Numbered from the stretch's first letter, positions 17,213 through 27,300 are shown. The stretch: 55,773 nucleotides of DNA from Bacteroidales bacterium (GCA_012517825.1 JAAYUG010000154.1:1-55773); one strand, 5' to 3'. Program-made: numbers and translations. The notes: generated by a model from the sequence alone, not told the origin.

Positions 17213-18157
17213 TTATTCTTCCTGTTTTCCTGTCGTTATCTTTTTGATCCTGTATGGGAGTTTATCAGATGAACGGAAATAAATCCGCATAAGAAACTCG
17301 GCGAAAATACCGATGGTAATCAGCTGGATGCCTCCGATAACAAGGAGAATTGCGAGAAACAGGAGCGGTTTCCCCCAGATATCGTTTCCCAGAATTTTCA
17401 TTCCTAACAGATAAAGATTAATAAGGACCCCTGCCAGAAGGACAATGACACCTGTAGTGCCAAAGAGATGCATAGGCCGAAGAAAGTATTTTTTCAAAAA
17501 AAGGATGAGCAACAGATCGCTCATAACCCGGAAAGTCCTTCCGATCCCATATTTCGAACGGCCTGAATGCCGGGGATGATGGTTCACCGGCATCTGCGTG
17601 ATGCGTGCTCCTTCGAATGCTGCCAGCACGGGAATAAACCGGTGAAGTTCTCCGTACAGCTCTATCTTCTTTGCCAGGTCGGCCCGGAAAACCTTCAGGG
17701 TGCATCCGTAGTCCCTGAAGTGAACACCTGTAAGCATACGGATGATAAAGTTGGCAATCTGGCTGGGCAATATTCTTGAAAAAAAAGGGTCTTTTCGCTT
17801 CTGGCGATATCCGGTAACCATGTCCCATCCTTCATCTTTCAGTTTTTTCAACATCTCAGGTATGTCGGCCGGATCATTCTGAAGATCGCCGTCCATGGTG
17901 ACAATAAATTCTCCCTTTGCATAATCAATACCGGCCGCCATGGCCAGACTCTGTCCAAAGTTCTTCGTGAATTCAATCAGGGTAATGTTTTTCTTTTTCA
18001 GAGATTGTATTTTCTCCGCTGTGCGGTCAACCGAACCATCGTCAACAAAAATGATCTCGAAATCATAACCCTGAAGCACCTTATGCAGTTCCTCAGTCAG
18101 AGGAACAATATTCTCCTCTTCGTTGTAAACCGGTATAATTATGGAAATCTTTTCCAT
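17213..18157 (-). CDS. GT2 polyprenyl-phosphate sugar transferase (GtrB/ArnC/DPM-like)
   Basis: 314 residues. The N-terminal GT-A domain has the family start ISIIIPVYNEEENI, FVDDGSVDRT and the metal/nucleotide-binding MDGDLQNDP (about residues 96-104). The acceptor region HRFIPVLAAFEGARI and HHPRHSGRSKYGIGRTFRV is typical of dolichyl- or undecaprenyl-phosphate sugar synthases. Two C-terminal membrane helices (LFGTTGVIVLLAGVLINLYL and PLLFLAILLVIGGIQLITIG) end the protein. Such enzymes load one sugar onto undecaprenyl phosphate for a GT-C transferase. That partner is probably the gene 5 bp upstream. The sugar is unknown. Confidence 0.9.
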   Translation of the reverse strand: MEKISIIIPVYNEEENIVPLTEELHKVLQGYDFEIIFVDDGSVDRTAEKIQSLKKKNITLIEFTKNFGQSLAMAAGIDYAKGEFIVTMDGDLQNDPADIPEMLKKLKDEGWDMVTGYRQKRKDPFFSRILPSQIANFIIRMLTGVHFRDYGCTLKVFRADLAKKIELYGELHRFIPVLAAFEGARITQMPVNHHPRHSGRSKYGIGRTFRVMSDLLLILFLKKYFLRPMHLFGTTGVIVLLAGVLINLYLLGMKILGNDIWGKPLLFLAILLVIGGIQLITIGIFAEFLMRIYFRSSDKLPYRIKKITTGKQEE

Positions 18158-18162
18158 ACCTG

Positions 18163-19842
18163 TTATTCTCTTTCAGGATAACCTTGAGGAAGTATGTTTT
18201 TACCCGGAAAAACCATCAGAAGTCGATATTTTCTGAAGCCTGAACTATCACCGTGAAGATAATGATAATAACTCAGCAGAAAGGGGAAAAAGGCCGCCTC
18301 GGAGTTTTTTTTATACACAATTCCTTTCCAGAGGGTCGATCCCTGAGCCACTGCCATGGTATCCTTTTCCTCGGCAAGAAGGAAGTAAGGAACCTGGACG
18401 GAAATTTTTTGCAGGGCACCGGAACTGATGGCAGCTGTTTTCTGTCGGCTATAATATGGAAGATTATGAAGAAAACGGTTCTCAAGATAAACATAACTGT
18501 TTTTTCCATCCGACCGGGACCGGATGGCTGCTCCAATTTCTTTATATGGCCTCACTTTTTCCAAGGAAGGTAGTACGGAGGCAGTGAACAACAGAAATAA
18601 TGCTACCAGGGCGGTTAGAGGAAAAGTGCCAAGAATCCAGCGTTTGTCGCTATTTCTGTAAGACAAAATGAGGCTTGAAGCAGGCAGAAGGAGAAGTAAC
18701 AAATAATAATGGCCGGTATTTAACAGAGACATGGCGGCCAGAAAGACCATTATAAAGACCATGCCGGGCAGGAAAATGCCCAAACGCTTTATCCACCGTT
18801 CAAATCCAAACGAAAACCGTGATTGGCCAAGGTACCAGCCTGTGACAACCGCCATGGCAGGATGGGCCTGAATAAAATAGGTCGGCAGTTTGAACCGTGC
18901 TATGGTAAAAACCATAAGTATAATAGCTCCCCAGACAAATGGAAAGAGCAGTTCCCTCCGGTAGTCAGCTCTGGCTGCGGAGGCAATTGCAACCGGGATA
19001 AAGACCAGGGAATACGGCAAAAATCCCCAGAGCATGACCAAAGGGAAAAAGAAAAGATCACGGAACCAGTCTGCCTGGTAACGAAATGCACGGTAGGTAG
19101 TTTCCGTGTCCAGCACATGGAGAAAATCGTTTCCGAATTTTATCCATGAATAAAAAGGCCAGCTCATGCCAATTAGCAGTGAAATTACAATTCCGGTCAA
19201 AATTCTGTACTGTTTCAGTTCATGAACGAAGTTCCTGAAATTCCTGCCCGTGCTGAAGAATGCATAGGATGCCATGATGGCCGTAATAATAATCAGGTAC
19301 GGATATCCTTTAACAAGCATTGTAACTCCGAGCGATATCCAGGCCGACCACAGAGCAAATGGCTTGCGGTATACAATAAACCTGACAAAAAAGTACATGG
19401 TAAGCGTAAAGAAGAAGGTGAGGGGGATTTCCGGGGCAGCATAGCGGGTATTGATGAGAAACTGAAAGCTTACTGCCATAACCAGGCCACTCCACAGGGC
19501 GGTTTTTTTCCCGAAAAGCATGCCGCTTATACTGCCGGTGAAAAAACAGGTTCCTAGTGCCAGAAGAACAATCGGTAGCCTGATGGAAAACTCGCTCAGT
19601 CCGAAAAGCCGGCAACTCAGAGCAATTACCCAATAGGTCACGGGCGGTTTGTTGAACCGGTATTCATTATTGAAAAAAAAATCGAGCAGGTTGTTGTTTT
19701 GAAGAAGATGACGGACGGCGTCGGCGTAAAATCCTTCATTCGGATTCCATATGTCGTTATATCCCAGATTAATAAAATAGGCTGTTCCCGTAATAACCGC
19801 CAGGATAAAAAGGTAGGTGCCGGCCGGTAGTCTTTTTCTCAT
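18163..19842 (-). CDS. GT-C glycosyltransferase, GT39/ArnT-like (PMT family)
   Basis: 559 residues with about 11-12 membrane helices. The first periplasmic loop carries the acidic catalytic-type motif INLGYNDIWNPNEGFYADAVRHLL, as in PMT/ArnT enzymes that move a sugar from polyprenyl phosphate. Next come helix pairs such as PVTYWVIALSCRLFGLSEFSIRL and, near the end, a soluble domain. ATG 19842 is chosen over a TTG at 19863, which falls in a promoter-like GAACTTTG. It is followed after 5 bp by the GT2 gene, so they form a donor-maker and transferase pair. Acceptor (lipid A, protein or glycan) cannot be told. Confidence 0.87.
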   Translation of the reverse strand: MRKRLPAGTYLFILAVITGTAYFINLGYNDIWNPNEGFYADAVRHLLQNNNLLDFFFNNEYRFNKPPVTYWVIALSCRLFGLSEFSIRLPIVLLALGTCFFTGSISGMLFGKKTALWSGLVMAVSFQFLINTRYAAPEIPLTFFFTLTMYFFVRFIVYRKPFALWSAWISLGVTMLVKGYPYLIIITAIMASYAFFSTGRNFRNFVHELKQYRILTGIVISLLIGMSWPFYSWIKFGNDFLHVLDTETTYRAFRYQADWFRDLFFFPLVMLWGFLPYSLVFIPVAIASAARADYRRELLFPFVWGAIILMVFTIARFKLPTYFIQAHPAMAVVTGWYLGQSRFSFGFERWIKRLGIFLPGMVFIMVFLAAMSLLNTGHYYLLLLLLPASSLILSYRNSDKRWILGTFPLTALVALFLLFTASVLPSLEKVRPYKEIGAAIRSRSDGKNSYVYLENRFLHNLPYYSRQKTAAISSGALQKISVQVPYFLLAEEKDTMAVAQGSTLWKGIVYKKNSEAAFFPFLLSYYHYLHGDSSGFRKYRLLMVFPGKNILPQGYPERE

Positions 19843-20068
19843 GCACACAAAAATATAAAGCAAAGTTCAGATTCTGAAGGGAAAGCAATTTAATGGATAA
19901 TAAAAAGACATTTATCTATCATTTTCAGTTATTTATGGAAAAGTTAAACTTTTTGTCTCCCGATACGTTAAAGATGTTAAAGGTTGTTAAATAAGAGATA
20001 TATACCGCAATATTTTTCCCTTTTTTGCGTCTAATAATAAAAGGTTAAAAAAACAGGTTAAATGGTTA

Positions 20069-20091
20069 GTTAGGTTAGTAGTTAGGTTAGT
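20069..20091. repeat. Short tandem GTTAGGTTAGT repeat in a GGTTA-rich gap
   Basis: Two 11-base copies (20069-20079 and 20081-20091) with a 12-bp period. They sit within a stretch of repeated GGTTA/GGTTG words from 20043 to about 20113. The wider gap 19870-20116 otherwise shows only A/T-rich sequence and no convincing gene. Confidence 0.5.
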
Positions 20092-20121
20092 TTTGGTTGG
20101 TAACAGGTTGGTTACATGAAA

Positions 20122-20151
20122 AAGAGGGAGTTTCAGATGAGACTCCCTCTT
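20122..20151 (-). terminator. Terminator of tRNA-Arg
   Basis: Ten-bp stem AAGAGGGAGT / ACTCCCTCTT. Read leftward it ends in a T run (plus-strand AAAAA at about 20119-20123), 10 bp past the tRNA 3' end. Confidence 0.88.
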
Positions 20152-20160
20152 GTGTTTTCG

Positions 20161-20234
20161 TGATCCCGGAGGGACTCGAACCCCCAACCCTCAGAACCGG
20201 AATCTGATATTCTATCCAATTGAACTACGGGACC
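20161..20234 (-). tRNA. tRNA-Arg (anticodon CCG)
   Basis: Read leftward: the acceptor arm GGTCCCG pairs with CGGGATC. The anticodon loop TTCCGGT gives anticodon CCG (plus-strand CGG at 20198-20200), and the T-loop is GGTTCGAGTCC. Discriminator A at 20161; the CCA end is not encoded, unlike in the tRNA-Ser of this window. Reads CGG codons. Confidence 0.95.
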
Positions 20235-20346
20235 AATAGCGATGCAAAATTAATAAAAAGAAAAGTAAGGTACAAAATGGACGGAAAATAGTTGGATGCA
20301 GCGGTAAGACAAAGGAAGAGTTCCATAAGATTCAGGGGAGCAGGTA

Positions 20347-20378
20347 TTTTGTCAGCTTGAACGCATATATTATCTTTG
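20347..20378 (+). promoter_or_regulatory. Promoter of the second GT2 gene
   Basis: TTTTG ending at 20351, a 19-nt spacer and TATCTTTG at 20371-20378, the best full -33/-7 match in the window. Transcription would begin near 20385, after the TTG that opens the longer frame. Confidence 0.65.
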
Positions 20379-20397
20379 TTTGCTTATTTCCGTAAAG

Positions 20398-21321
20398 ATG
20401 CCAAAACTTTCGCTGGTAATACCGGTTTATAATGAGGAAATACTGATTGATCAGTTATTTGAAAGGACTACCAGGGCGTTGAATAACCTCACCTCCGATT
20501 ATGAAATTATATGTGTTGATGACGGAAGCGTGGATTCAACCCTTGAGAAACTTAAGCACTACCATGCTCAGGAGAAGCGGTTCAAAGTTCTTTCTCTGTC
20601 AAGGAATTTTGGTCATCAGGCGGCAATTTTTGCCGGACTCACTTACACCAGGGGAGAGTTTGTAGCCGTAATGGACGGTGATCTGCAGGATCCGCCGGAG
20701 CTGCTGGGCGATTTTCTCGCCAGGGCCGAAGAAGGATACGATGTAGTGTATGCCGTAAGAAAAAAGAGAAAGGAGTCCTTTCCGAAAAGAATGGTGTACT
20801 GGGCCTATTACAGGATATTTAAACGGATGTCGAATATCTATATTCCCCTTGACAGCGGGGATTTTGCCCTAATGAGAAATACGGTGGTCAGGCATCTGAT
20901 TACAATGCGGGAGCAAAGCCTGTATATCCGGGGGATTCGTTCATGGCTGGGATTCAGGCAGATCGGACTTGAATACGACAGGGACCGCCGGCAGGGGGGA
21001 GAACCAAAATATACGCTGAGAAAACTGTTGCGCCTGGCTTTTAATGGAATTTTCAGTTTCAGTGAATATCCGGTTCGTCTGATCAGCCGGCTGGGGCTGG
21101 CAGTGGTCGTTATATCCATTGTTTATATTATAATTACTTTGGTGAAAAAATACGTTTACGGCGACGTACCACAAGGTTTTACCACGCTCATTATCTTCAT
21201 ATCGCTGTTCAGCGGAGTTCAGTTGGTTGCGCTGGGCCTTATCGGTGAATATATGGTGCGCATCTATGATGAAACACGCCGGCGGCCACTGTTTATTGTT
21301 CGGGAAGAATATATCGACTGA
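20398..21321 (+). CDS. GT2 polyprenyl-phosphate sugar transferase, second copy
   Basis: 307 residues from ATG 20398 (MPKLSLVIPVYNEEILID). The GT-A domain has CVDDGSVDST and MDGDLQDPPE. It is followed by the acceptor loop SGDFALMRNTVV and the RGIRSWLGFRQIGLEYDRDRR stretch found in DPM/GtrB-type enzymes. Two C-terminal membrane helices (LGLAVVVISIVYIIITLV and LIIFISLFSGVQLVALGLIG) complete it. It is clearly diverged from the GT2 at 17213-18157, so it probably uses another sugar. The next gene starts 6 bp later and encodes a large polytopic membrane protein. Confidence 0.9.
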   Translation: MPKLSLVIPVYNEEILIDQLFERTTRALNNLTSDYEIICVDDGSVDSTLEKLKHYHAQEKRFKVLSLSRNFGHQAAIFAGLTYTRGEFVAVMDGDLQDPPELLGDFLARAEEGYDVVYAVRKKRKESFPKRMVYWAYYRIFKRMSNIYIPLDSGDFALMRNTVVRHLITMREQSLYIRGIRSWLGFRQIGLEYDRDRRQGGEPKYTLRKLLRLAFNGIFSFSEYPVRLISRLGLAVVVISIVYIIITLVKKYVYGDVPQGFTTLIIFISLFSGVQLVALGLIGEYMVRIYDETRRRPLFIVREEYID

Positions 21322-21327
21322 GGCACT

Positions 21328-22884
21328 ATGAAGTGGTCGGCAAGGATTATTTCCTTTATCAATAAGGTGCATCCTGCGGTTTGGGTGGTATTCGTCCTGA
21401 GTATCTATTTTCTTGGTTTTGTGCTGGACGGAAATGAAGAGCAATACCTTGGCTATGCCCGTAAATTCTACGATCCTTCATGGATGGCCGGTACGGACGT
21501 ATTTGAAGATTTTCCCGGCTCCCGGATCCTTTTTCAATGGATTACCGGATTCTTTCTTCAGCATTTCTCATTTGAACAGGTTGCTTTCTGGGGAAGGCTG
21601 ATAAGTTATATTCTGGTGGCTTTTCCCCTGGCAGGAATCCTGCGTATGACAGGTATCTCAAATATTGCTTTTCTTATCTGGTTTCCGGTTTTTTATCTTC
21701 CACAGCAATCCCTGTTTGCCGGTGAATGGATTTTTGGCCCGCTGGAATCCAAGACCATCAGTTATGCTTTTGTACTGGCTTCTCTTTATTTTCTGCTCAG
21801 AGAAAAATACTTACCCTCTGTCATCTTTGCCATAATCGCGGTTTACTGGCACCTTCTTGCCGGTGGCTGGTGGGCATTCTACCTTTTTGTTTACCTTCTG
21901 CTGAGGAAAACCAGTGTGAAAAAAGTTATCATGCTGGCAGGCATCTTTCTTCTGCTGTTTTTGCCGCTTCTTTTTTATCTCTATTCGGGACTGATAAAAA
22001 ACAATTCACCCATTGTAAACGGCATCAATACCAATTATATATATGTTTTTTTCAGAAACCCTCATCATATTGGTTTATTTGCCTCCAGTTCCTATTTTTT
22101 TCATCGTCACTTTCTGAGGGTGATTTTTGCCGCAGGTGTTTTCGTGGCGGCTTTGCTTATTGGCAGATCCTGGAAAACAGGGATCTTATCACGGCTGAAT
22201 TTGCTTCTGATTATCATTTTGTCCCAGGTATTTGTTAGTCTTGGTATAGCATTGTTTGACAAGCAGGGCTATTTCCTCAAGTATTATCCCTTCCGCGGCA
22301 ATGGACTTGCCATGTTCCTCTTCCAGTTGGAAGGGATTATCCTTCTTTCGGAGTTTGTCAGAAAGAAAGCAAAGGTTCCGGGAGATTTCATTGGCAGGAT
22401 AACCGGAAACAGCCTTGTTGTATTACTGGTACTGATCGTTTCGTACGGTTTTCTTATCAGCGGAAGGATCGGGAAAAGAAAAACCGATCAAAGGCATGCT
22501 CAGATTGCCCGCACAATTGCTGAAGATATTAAACGGGAAATCAACCGGGAGGATGAATTTTTGTTGCTATGCGAAGATCCGGATAATATTCTTTCAATAC
22601 CCAGAATATCGGAACGAAAACCGTTTGTTGTTTACCGGTTTGTGCCGACACGGGCCGACCAAATATATGAATGGTACCGGAAAGTGCTTTTGAACCGGAA
22701 GGTTCAGGATAACCCAGGCCTTCTTTTATCGGATTCTTCCTTGAAAAATATCAGAGCTGTGGTTTCCTGCCGTCCTCTCGAAGGGGACTTTCTCAGGCTT
22801 ATTTCCGTGGAGGATTACCTGTATTTATATAAGGTAGTGCGCGGTAAGGAATCTGCCGCGACAGAAAGGGAACAGGCAGAATAA
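21328..22884 (+). CDS. Polytopic membrane protein, GT-C-like
   Basis: 518 residues with about ten membrane helices and a soluble C-terminal tail of about 120 residues. The first external loop contains acidic residues in GFVLDGNEEQYLGYARKFYDPSW, which resembles the catalytic loop of GT-C transferases. I cannot assign it to a named GT family, and DUF6798-like proteins look similar. Being 6 bp behind a polyprenyl-phosphate sugar synthase, it is most likely the transferase or flippase for that product. The C-terminal part (ADQIYEWYRKVLLNR) has no motif I know. Confidence 0.72.
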   Translation: MKWSARIISFINKVHPAVWVVFVLSIYFLGFVLDGNEEQYLGYARKFYDPSWMAGTDVFEDFPGSRILFQWITGFFLQHFSFEQVAFWGRLISYILVAFPLAGILRMTGISNIAFLIWFPVFYLPQQSLFAGEWIFGPLESKTISYAFVLASLYFLLREKYLPSVIFAIIAVYWHLLAGGWWAFYLFVYLLLRKTSVKKVIMLAGIFLLLFLPLLFYLYSGLIKNNSPIVNGINTNYIYVFFRNPHHIGLFASSSYFFHRHFLRVIFAAGVFVAALLIGRSWKTGILSRLNLLLIIILSQVFVSLGIALFDKQGYFLKYYPFRGNGLAMFLFQLEGIILLSEFVRKKAKVPGDFIGRITGNSLVVLLVLIVSYGFLISGRIGKRKTDQRHAQIARTIAEDIKREINREDEFLLLCEDPDNILSIPRISERKPFVVYRFVPTRADQIYEWYRKVLLNRKVQDNPGLLLSDSSLKNIRAVVSCRPLEGDFLRLISVEDYLYLYKVVRGKESAATEREQAE

Positions 22885-23045
22885 GCAAAAAGTTCTTTCT
22901 TCTTAGTTTTAATTAATTATTTATCAATCAGTTGGTGTATGTTGCCAGCCGGCCGACCGGTAAGGGCTGGCTGGAAATAATGAAAGACGGAGTCTGTAGA
23001 CATCTTCTCGTTTTCTTAGTTTTTACACACTGAATTGATTTTTTT

Positions 23046-23053
23046 TACTTTTG
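23046..23053 (+). promoter_or_regulatory. -7 promoter box of leuS
   Basis: TACTTTTG, an exact TAnnTTTG match, 28 nt before ATG 23082. The 160-bp gap upstream contains only a short CCAGCC / GGCTGG inverted repeat. Confidence 0.45.
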
Positions 23054-23081
23054 TCGGTTCATTGTCAAGAAACAGAATTCT

Positions 23082-25841
23082 ATGGATTATAATTTCAGGG
23101 AAATAGAAAAGAAGTGGCAGTCATTCTGGAACAAGAGTCATGTATACCAGGTGGAAGTTGATCCGGCAAAGCCCAAATATTATGTGCTTGACATGTTTCC
23201 TTATCCTTCGGGTGCCGGTTTGCATGTAGGTCATCCATTGGGGTACATTGCTTCGGATATTTATGCGCGCTACAAACGCCATTGCGGATTCAATGTGCTG
23301 CATCCCATGGGATATGATGCGTTTGGTCTGCCGGCTGAGCAATATGCCATTCAAACCGGGCAGCATCCGGCTGTTACCACCGAAAGGAATATTGCACGTT
23401 ACCGTGAGCAGCTTGACAAGATTGGTTTTTCATACGACTGGAACAGGGAAGTTCGCACATGCGATCCTTCCTATTACAAGTGGACCCAATGGGCTTTTCT
23501 GCAAATGTTTCACCATTGGTATAACAAGGAGACCGATCGGGCGGAGCCGATTACCAGGCTGGTGGAAGAATTCAGCAGGCACGGCAGTTCACGGGTTCAG
23601 GCCGCCTGTAATGAGCATCCACCGTTTACGGCTGAAGAATGGAATTCGATGGATGATAAGTCGCAGCAGGAAATGCTGATGAATTACCGTATTGCCTACC
23701 TTTCGGAAGCCATGGTCAACTGGTGTCCGGCTCTGGGTACGGTTCTGGCCAATGATGAAGTAAAGGACGGATTTTCTGTTCGTGGCGGCCATCCGGTGGA
23801 GCAAAGGAAGATGAAGCAGTGGCTGCTGAGAGTTTCTGCTTATGCCCAGCGCCTTCTGGACGGACTTGATACCATTGACTGGACCGATTCGCTAAAGGAA
23901 ATGCAGCGCAACTGGATTGGAAGAAGCGAAGGTGCTGAAATTTATTTCCCCGTTAAGGGAGTCGGCGAACCTCTTGTTGTGTTTACGACACGTCCGGATA
24001 CCCTCTGGGGGGTTACGTTCATGGTACTGGCTCCTGAGAGTGAGTGGGTGCGGAAGGTTACTGCCCCTGAACACAAACAGAAAGTAGAGGCCTACCTCGA
24101 GGAGGTTAAGCGCAGAAACGAAAGGGAAAGGATGGCCGATACCCGGAAAACCGGAGTCTTTACAGGAGGTTATGTCATACATCCTTTTACCGGTGAAGAA
24201 ATTCCCATCTGGGTAAGTGATTATGTACTGGCCGGTTACGGTACAGGGGCTATTATGGCTGTTCCTGCACACGACCAGCGCGACTGGGAATTTGCCAGAA
24301 CATTTCACCTGCCCATTGTTCAGGTAATTGAAGGGGGCAATGTGGAAAAAGAGGCTTTCGACAGCTGGGAGGCCAGGGTGATGAACAGTGATTTTATAAC
24401 AGGTCTTCCGGTTCCTGAAGCAATTAAACGGGTTACTGCAGAACTGGAGAAAAGAAACCTGGGTGTGAAAAAGGTAAATTACCGGATCAGGGATGCTATC
24501 TTCAGTCGCCAGCGATACTGGGGTGAACCCTTCCCGATTTATTACAAAGACGGTATTCCTTACCCGCTGGACGAAAAGGACCTTCCTCTTGTATTACCTG
24601 AAATTGAGAGTTATCTTCCTACGGAAAAGGGAGAGCCTCCCCTGGCCAGGGCAAAAAACTGGCATACTCCGGAAGGATATCCGTATGAAGTAAGTACCAT
24701 GCCTGGTTTTGCGGGTTCTTCGGCCTATTACCTCCGCTACATGGATCCGCATAACAAGGAGGCTCTTGTTTCGCGCGAAGCCAATCTTTACTGGCAGGAT
24801 GTTGACCTGTACATCGGAGGCACAGAACATGCAACCGGCCATCTTATTTATTCCAGGTTCTGGAACAAGTTTCTTTATGACCTCGGGTATGTATGCAAAG
24901 ATGAACCGTTCCGTAAGCTGATTAATCAGGGAATGATCCAGGGGCGTTCCAATTTTGTTTACAGGATCAAAGGAACCAACACCTATGTTTCATACGGTTT
25001 GAAAGATCAGTACGATGTGATGGCCATCCATGTCGATATTCATCTGGTTGAAAACGATATACTTGACATTGATGCCTTTAAAAAATGGAGCCCTGAATAT
25101 GCTTCGGCAGAATTCATCCTCGAAGACGGAAAATATGTTTGCGGCTGGGCAATAGAGAAAATGTCCAAATCGATGTACAATGTGATCAATCCGGATGAAA
25201 TCATTGAAAAATACGGTGCCGATACCTTGCGCATGTACGAAATGTTTCTCGGCCCTCTGGAACAGTCTAAGCCCTGGGATACCAATGGAATTGACGGGGT
25301 ACACCGATTTCTGAGGAAGTTCTGGAGGCTCTTTCATAACGGAGAAAACGAATTTGAGGTTACCGAGGAGGCCCCTCTGAAGCAGGAACTTGCCATTTTG
25401 CACCGGACCATAAAAAAAGTCAGGGACGACATTGAGCGTTTTTCATTCAACACGGCAGTAAGTTCCTTTATGATATGTGTGAATGAGTTATCTGACCTGA
25501 AATGCCGCAAAAGAGCCATTCTGGAACCTCTGGTCGTTCTCCTTGCACCTTTTGCCCCGCATATTGCTGAGGAACTCTGGCATTTGCTGGGCCAAAGCGG
25601 CACAGTTTGTGATGCTGCTTTTCCTGCTTACGATGAAACCTATATTGTGCAGGATAGTTTTGAATACCCCGTTTCATTCAACGGGAAACTGAGGTTCAAA
25701 ATGAACCTTCCGCTGGATATGCCTGCTCCGGAAATTGAAAAAGCAGTGCTGGCCGACCCTGCCGCAGAAAAATGGCTTTCAGGGAAGCAACCGAAAAAAA
25801 TCATCATTGTGCCGGGTAAGATCATTAATGTGGTGGTTTAA
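23082..25841 (+). CDS. leuS: Leucyl-tRNA synthetase
   Basis: Class I synthetase charging tRNA-Leu. The 919-residue protein has the HIGH signature as H48-V-G-H51 ([12 protein letters not shown]) and KMSKS at about residue 693 ([14 protein letters not shown]). Its CP1 editing domain lies in the middle and includes [14 protein letters not shown] and [16 protein letters not shown]. It is longer than the E. coli enzyme. An extra segment at about residues 155-215 (with [20 protein letters not shown]) and another near 630-670 are typical of Bacteroidota. Its stop overlaps the yitT start by one base, so the two are coupled. Confidence 0.98.
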   Translation: MDYNFREIEKKWQSFWNKSHVYQVEVDPAKPKYYVLDMFPYPSGAGLHVGHPLGYIASDIYARYKRHCGFNVLHPMGYDAFGLPAEQYAIQTGQHPAVTTERNIARYREQLDKIGFSYDWNREVRTCDPSYYKWTQWAFLQMFHHWYNKETDRAEPITRLVEEFSRHGSSRVQAACNEHPPFTAEEWNSMDDKSQQEMLMNYRIAYLSEAMVNWCPALGTVLANDEVKDGFSVRGGHPVEQRKMKQWLLRVSAYAQRLLDGLDTIDWTDSLKEMQRNWIGRSEGAEIYFPVKGVGEPLVVFTTRPDTLWGVTFMVLAPESEWVRKVTAPEHKQKVEAYLEEVKRRNERERMADTRKTGVFTGGYVIHPFTGEEIPIWVSDYVLAGYGTGAIMAVPAHDQRDWEFARTFHLPIVQVIEGGNVEKEAFDSWEARVMNSDFITGLPVPEAIKRVTAELEKRNLGVKKVNYRIRDAIFSRQRYWGEPFPIYYKDGIPYPLDEKDLPLVLPEIESYLPTEKGEPPLARAKNWHTPEGYPYEVSTMPGFAGSSAYYLRYMDPHNKEALVSREANLYWQDVDLYIGGTEHATGHLIYSRFWNKFLYDLGYVCKDEPFRKLINQGMIQGRSNFVYRIKGTNTYVSYGLKDQYDVMAIHVDIHLVENDILDIDAFKKWSPEYASAEFILEDGKYVCGWAIEKMSKSMYNVINPDEIIEKYGADTLRMYEMFLGPLEQSKPWDTNGIDGVHRFLRKFWRLFHNGENEFEVTEEAPLKQELAILHRTIKKVRDDIERFSFNTAVSSFMICVNELSDLKCRKRAILEPLVVLLAPFAPHIAEELWHLLGQSGTVCDAAFPAYDETYIVQDSFEYPVSFNGKLRFKMNLPLDMPAPEIEKAVLADPAAEKWLSGKQPKKIIIVPGKIINVVV

Positions 25842-26704
25842 TGGGGATAGTAAATACCATACGAAAAGAAGTAAAAGCCTATCTGATCATTACCCTGGGT
25901 CTGCTGGTAAATGCCCTGGGATGGGTTCTCTTTCTTATTCCGGCTGATATTACAGGAGGTGGGGTCAGCGGTATAGCTGCTATTATTTATTTTGCCACAG
26001 GGTTTCCAATGGGTGTAAGCTACCTGGCAATCAATGTAATCCTCATTCTGATTGCCATGCGGCTTCTGGGAGCTTCTTTCGGAGTGAAAACCATTTATTC
26101 GGTTATTGTTCTGTCAATTCTTTTTTCCTTTCTTCAGGGAATACTGAAAAATCCGATTGTGCATGACGATTTTATGGCAACGGTAATCGGCGGGTTTATG
26201 GCCGGCGCGGGAGTAGGGATTGTCTTCACCCAGGGGGGTAGTACCGGAGGAACCGATATTATTGCCATGATTGTAAACAGGTACCGGAATATGAGTCCGG
26301 GTCGTGTAATTCTTTTATGCGATATCGTCATTATTTCCAGTTCCTTTCTGGTTTTCCGATCCATCGAAAAGGTGGTTTTTGGCTTTGTCGTTATGGCCGT
26401 TACAGCTTATACCATTGACATTGTCATTTCCGGAGCCAGGCAGTCGTACCAGCTTTTCATTTTTTCGAAACGCTATGAACAAATCGCTGAGCGCATTGCC
26501 ACTGAGGTTCACAGAGGGGTAACCATTGTCAATGGCCAGGGATGGTATACAAAGGAAGACCAGAAAGTTTTGCTGGTATTGGTTCGTAAGCATGAAGTGA
26601 ATGACGTATTTAAAATCATACGTCAGGTTGACCCCAAAGCGTTTATGTCACTTGCTGAGGTGATGGGAGTATATGGGGAGGGATTTGACCGCATAAGAGG
26701 CTGA
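25841..26704 (+). CDS. yitT: YitT-family membrane protein (DUF161 + DUF2179)
   Basis: 287 residues. The N-terminal part has five to six membrane helices with family signatures ALGWVLFLIPADITGGGVSG and GVGIVFTQGGSTGGTDIIAMI. The C-terminal soluble DUF2179 domain begins at about residue 205 (QLFIFSKRYEQIAERIATEVHRGVT) and ends with DVFKIIRQVDPKAFMSLAEV. Function in the family is not settled. The ATG overlaps the leuS stop (TAATG), so it is translated from the same message. Confidence 0.93.
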   Translation: MGIVNTIRKEVKAYLIITLGLLVNALGWVLFLIPADITGGGVSGIAAIIYFATGFPMGVSYLAINVILILIAMRLLGASFGVKTIYSVIVLSILFSFLQGILKNPIVHDDFMATVIGGFMAGAGVGIVFTQGGSTGGTDIIAMIVNRYRNMSPGRVILLCDIVIISSSFLVFRSIEKVVFGFVVMAVTAYTIDIVISGARQSYQLFIFSKRYEQIAERIATEVHRGVTIVNGQGWYTKEDQKVLLVLVRKHEVNDVFKIIRQVDPKAFMSLAEVMGVYGEGFDRIRG

Positions 26705-26721
26705 AATTCAACCCGGAAATC

Positions 26722-27300
26722 TCATGATGAGCTCTTGTTACTAAGCAGTTTTTCAATCACTTCAGGATAGTGCCTGTATTCAAGCTGGTGAACCCTTTCT
26801 GCCAGTGTTTCCGGTGTATCGTCAGGAAAGACCGGACAGCGGGCCTGAAAAATAATTTCTCCCCTGTCGTATTCACTGTTCACATAATGGATAGTTATGC
26901 CCGACTCAGTTTCATGATTGGCAATGACCGCTTCATGAACTTTCTCTCCGTACATGCCTTTTCCACCGTATGCAGGCAGAAGGGCCGGATGAATGTTGAT
27001 AATTTTGTTGGGATATTGTCGGAGGATCTTTTCCGGAACAAGCCACAGAAAGCCTGCAAGTACGATAAAACTGATCTGTTCATTCTGAAGGGTTTGCAGA
27101 ACAATGTCGGTGTGATAAAGCTCTTCCTTATTGAATACCAGCGTTCTGACGTTGAATTTTCTTGCCCGGTCAAGTACTTTGGCATCCTTTTTATTTGACA
27201 GGACAAGTTTCACCTTAATGAACGGGTGATTTTGGAAGGTGCGCATGATGTTCTCGGCGTTTGTTCCTGATCCTGAGGCGAATATGGCTATATTATTCAT
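26722..27300 (-). CDS. purN: Phosphoribosylglycinamide formyltransferase
   Basis: Formyl transfer from 10-formyl-THF to GAR in purine synthesis. The 192-residue protein starts at ATG 27300 (MNNIAIFASGSGTNAENI), with the phosphate loop GSGTN directly at the N-terminus. Catalytic residues are N102 and H104 (NIHPALLPAYGGKGMYG) and D145 (YDRGEII). A longer open frame to 27423 adds 41 residues that are Lys-rich and non-homologous and would lie upstream of the fold, so it is rejected. It is divergent from acpP. Confidence 0.95.
   Translation of the reverse strand: MNNIAIFASGSGTNAENIMRTFQNHPFIKVKLVLSNKKDAKVLDRARKFNVRTLVFNKEELYHTDIVLQTLQNEQISFIVLAGFLWLVPEKILRQYPNKIINIHPALLPAYGGKGMYGEKVHEAVIANHETESGITIHYVNSEYDRGEIIFQARCPVFPDDTPETLAERVHQLEYRHYPEVIEKLLSNKSSS

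Noticed and set aside
20043-20113. CRISPR array
   Set aside because: Units are far too short, uneven and without spacers; no cas genes are present.
19987-20187. Minus-strand 66-residue frame rich in Thr, Asn and Leu
   Set aside because: It spans the tRNA-Arg 3' end, its terminator and the GGTTA repeats; no ribosome site and no gene-like composition.
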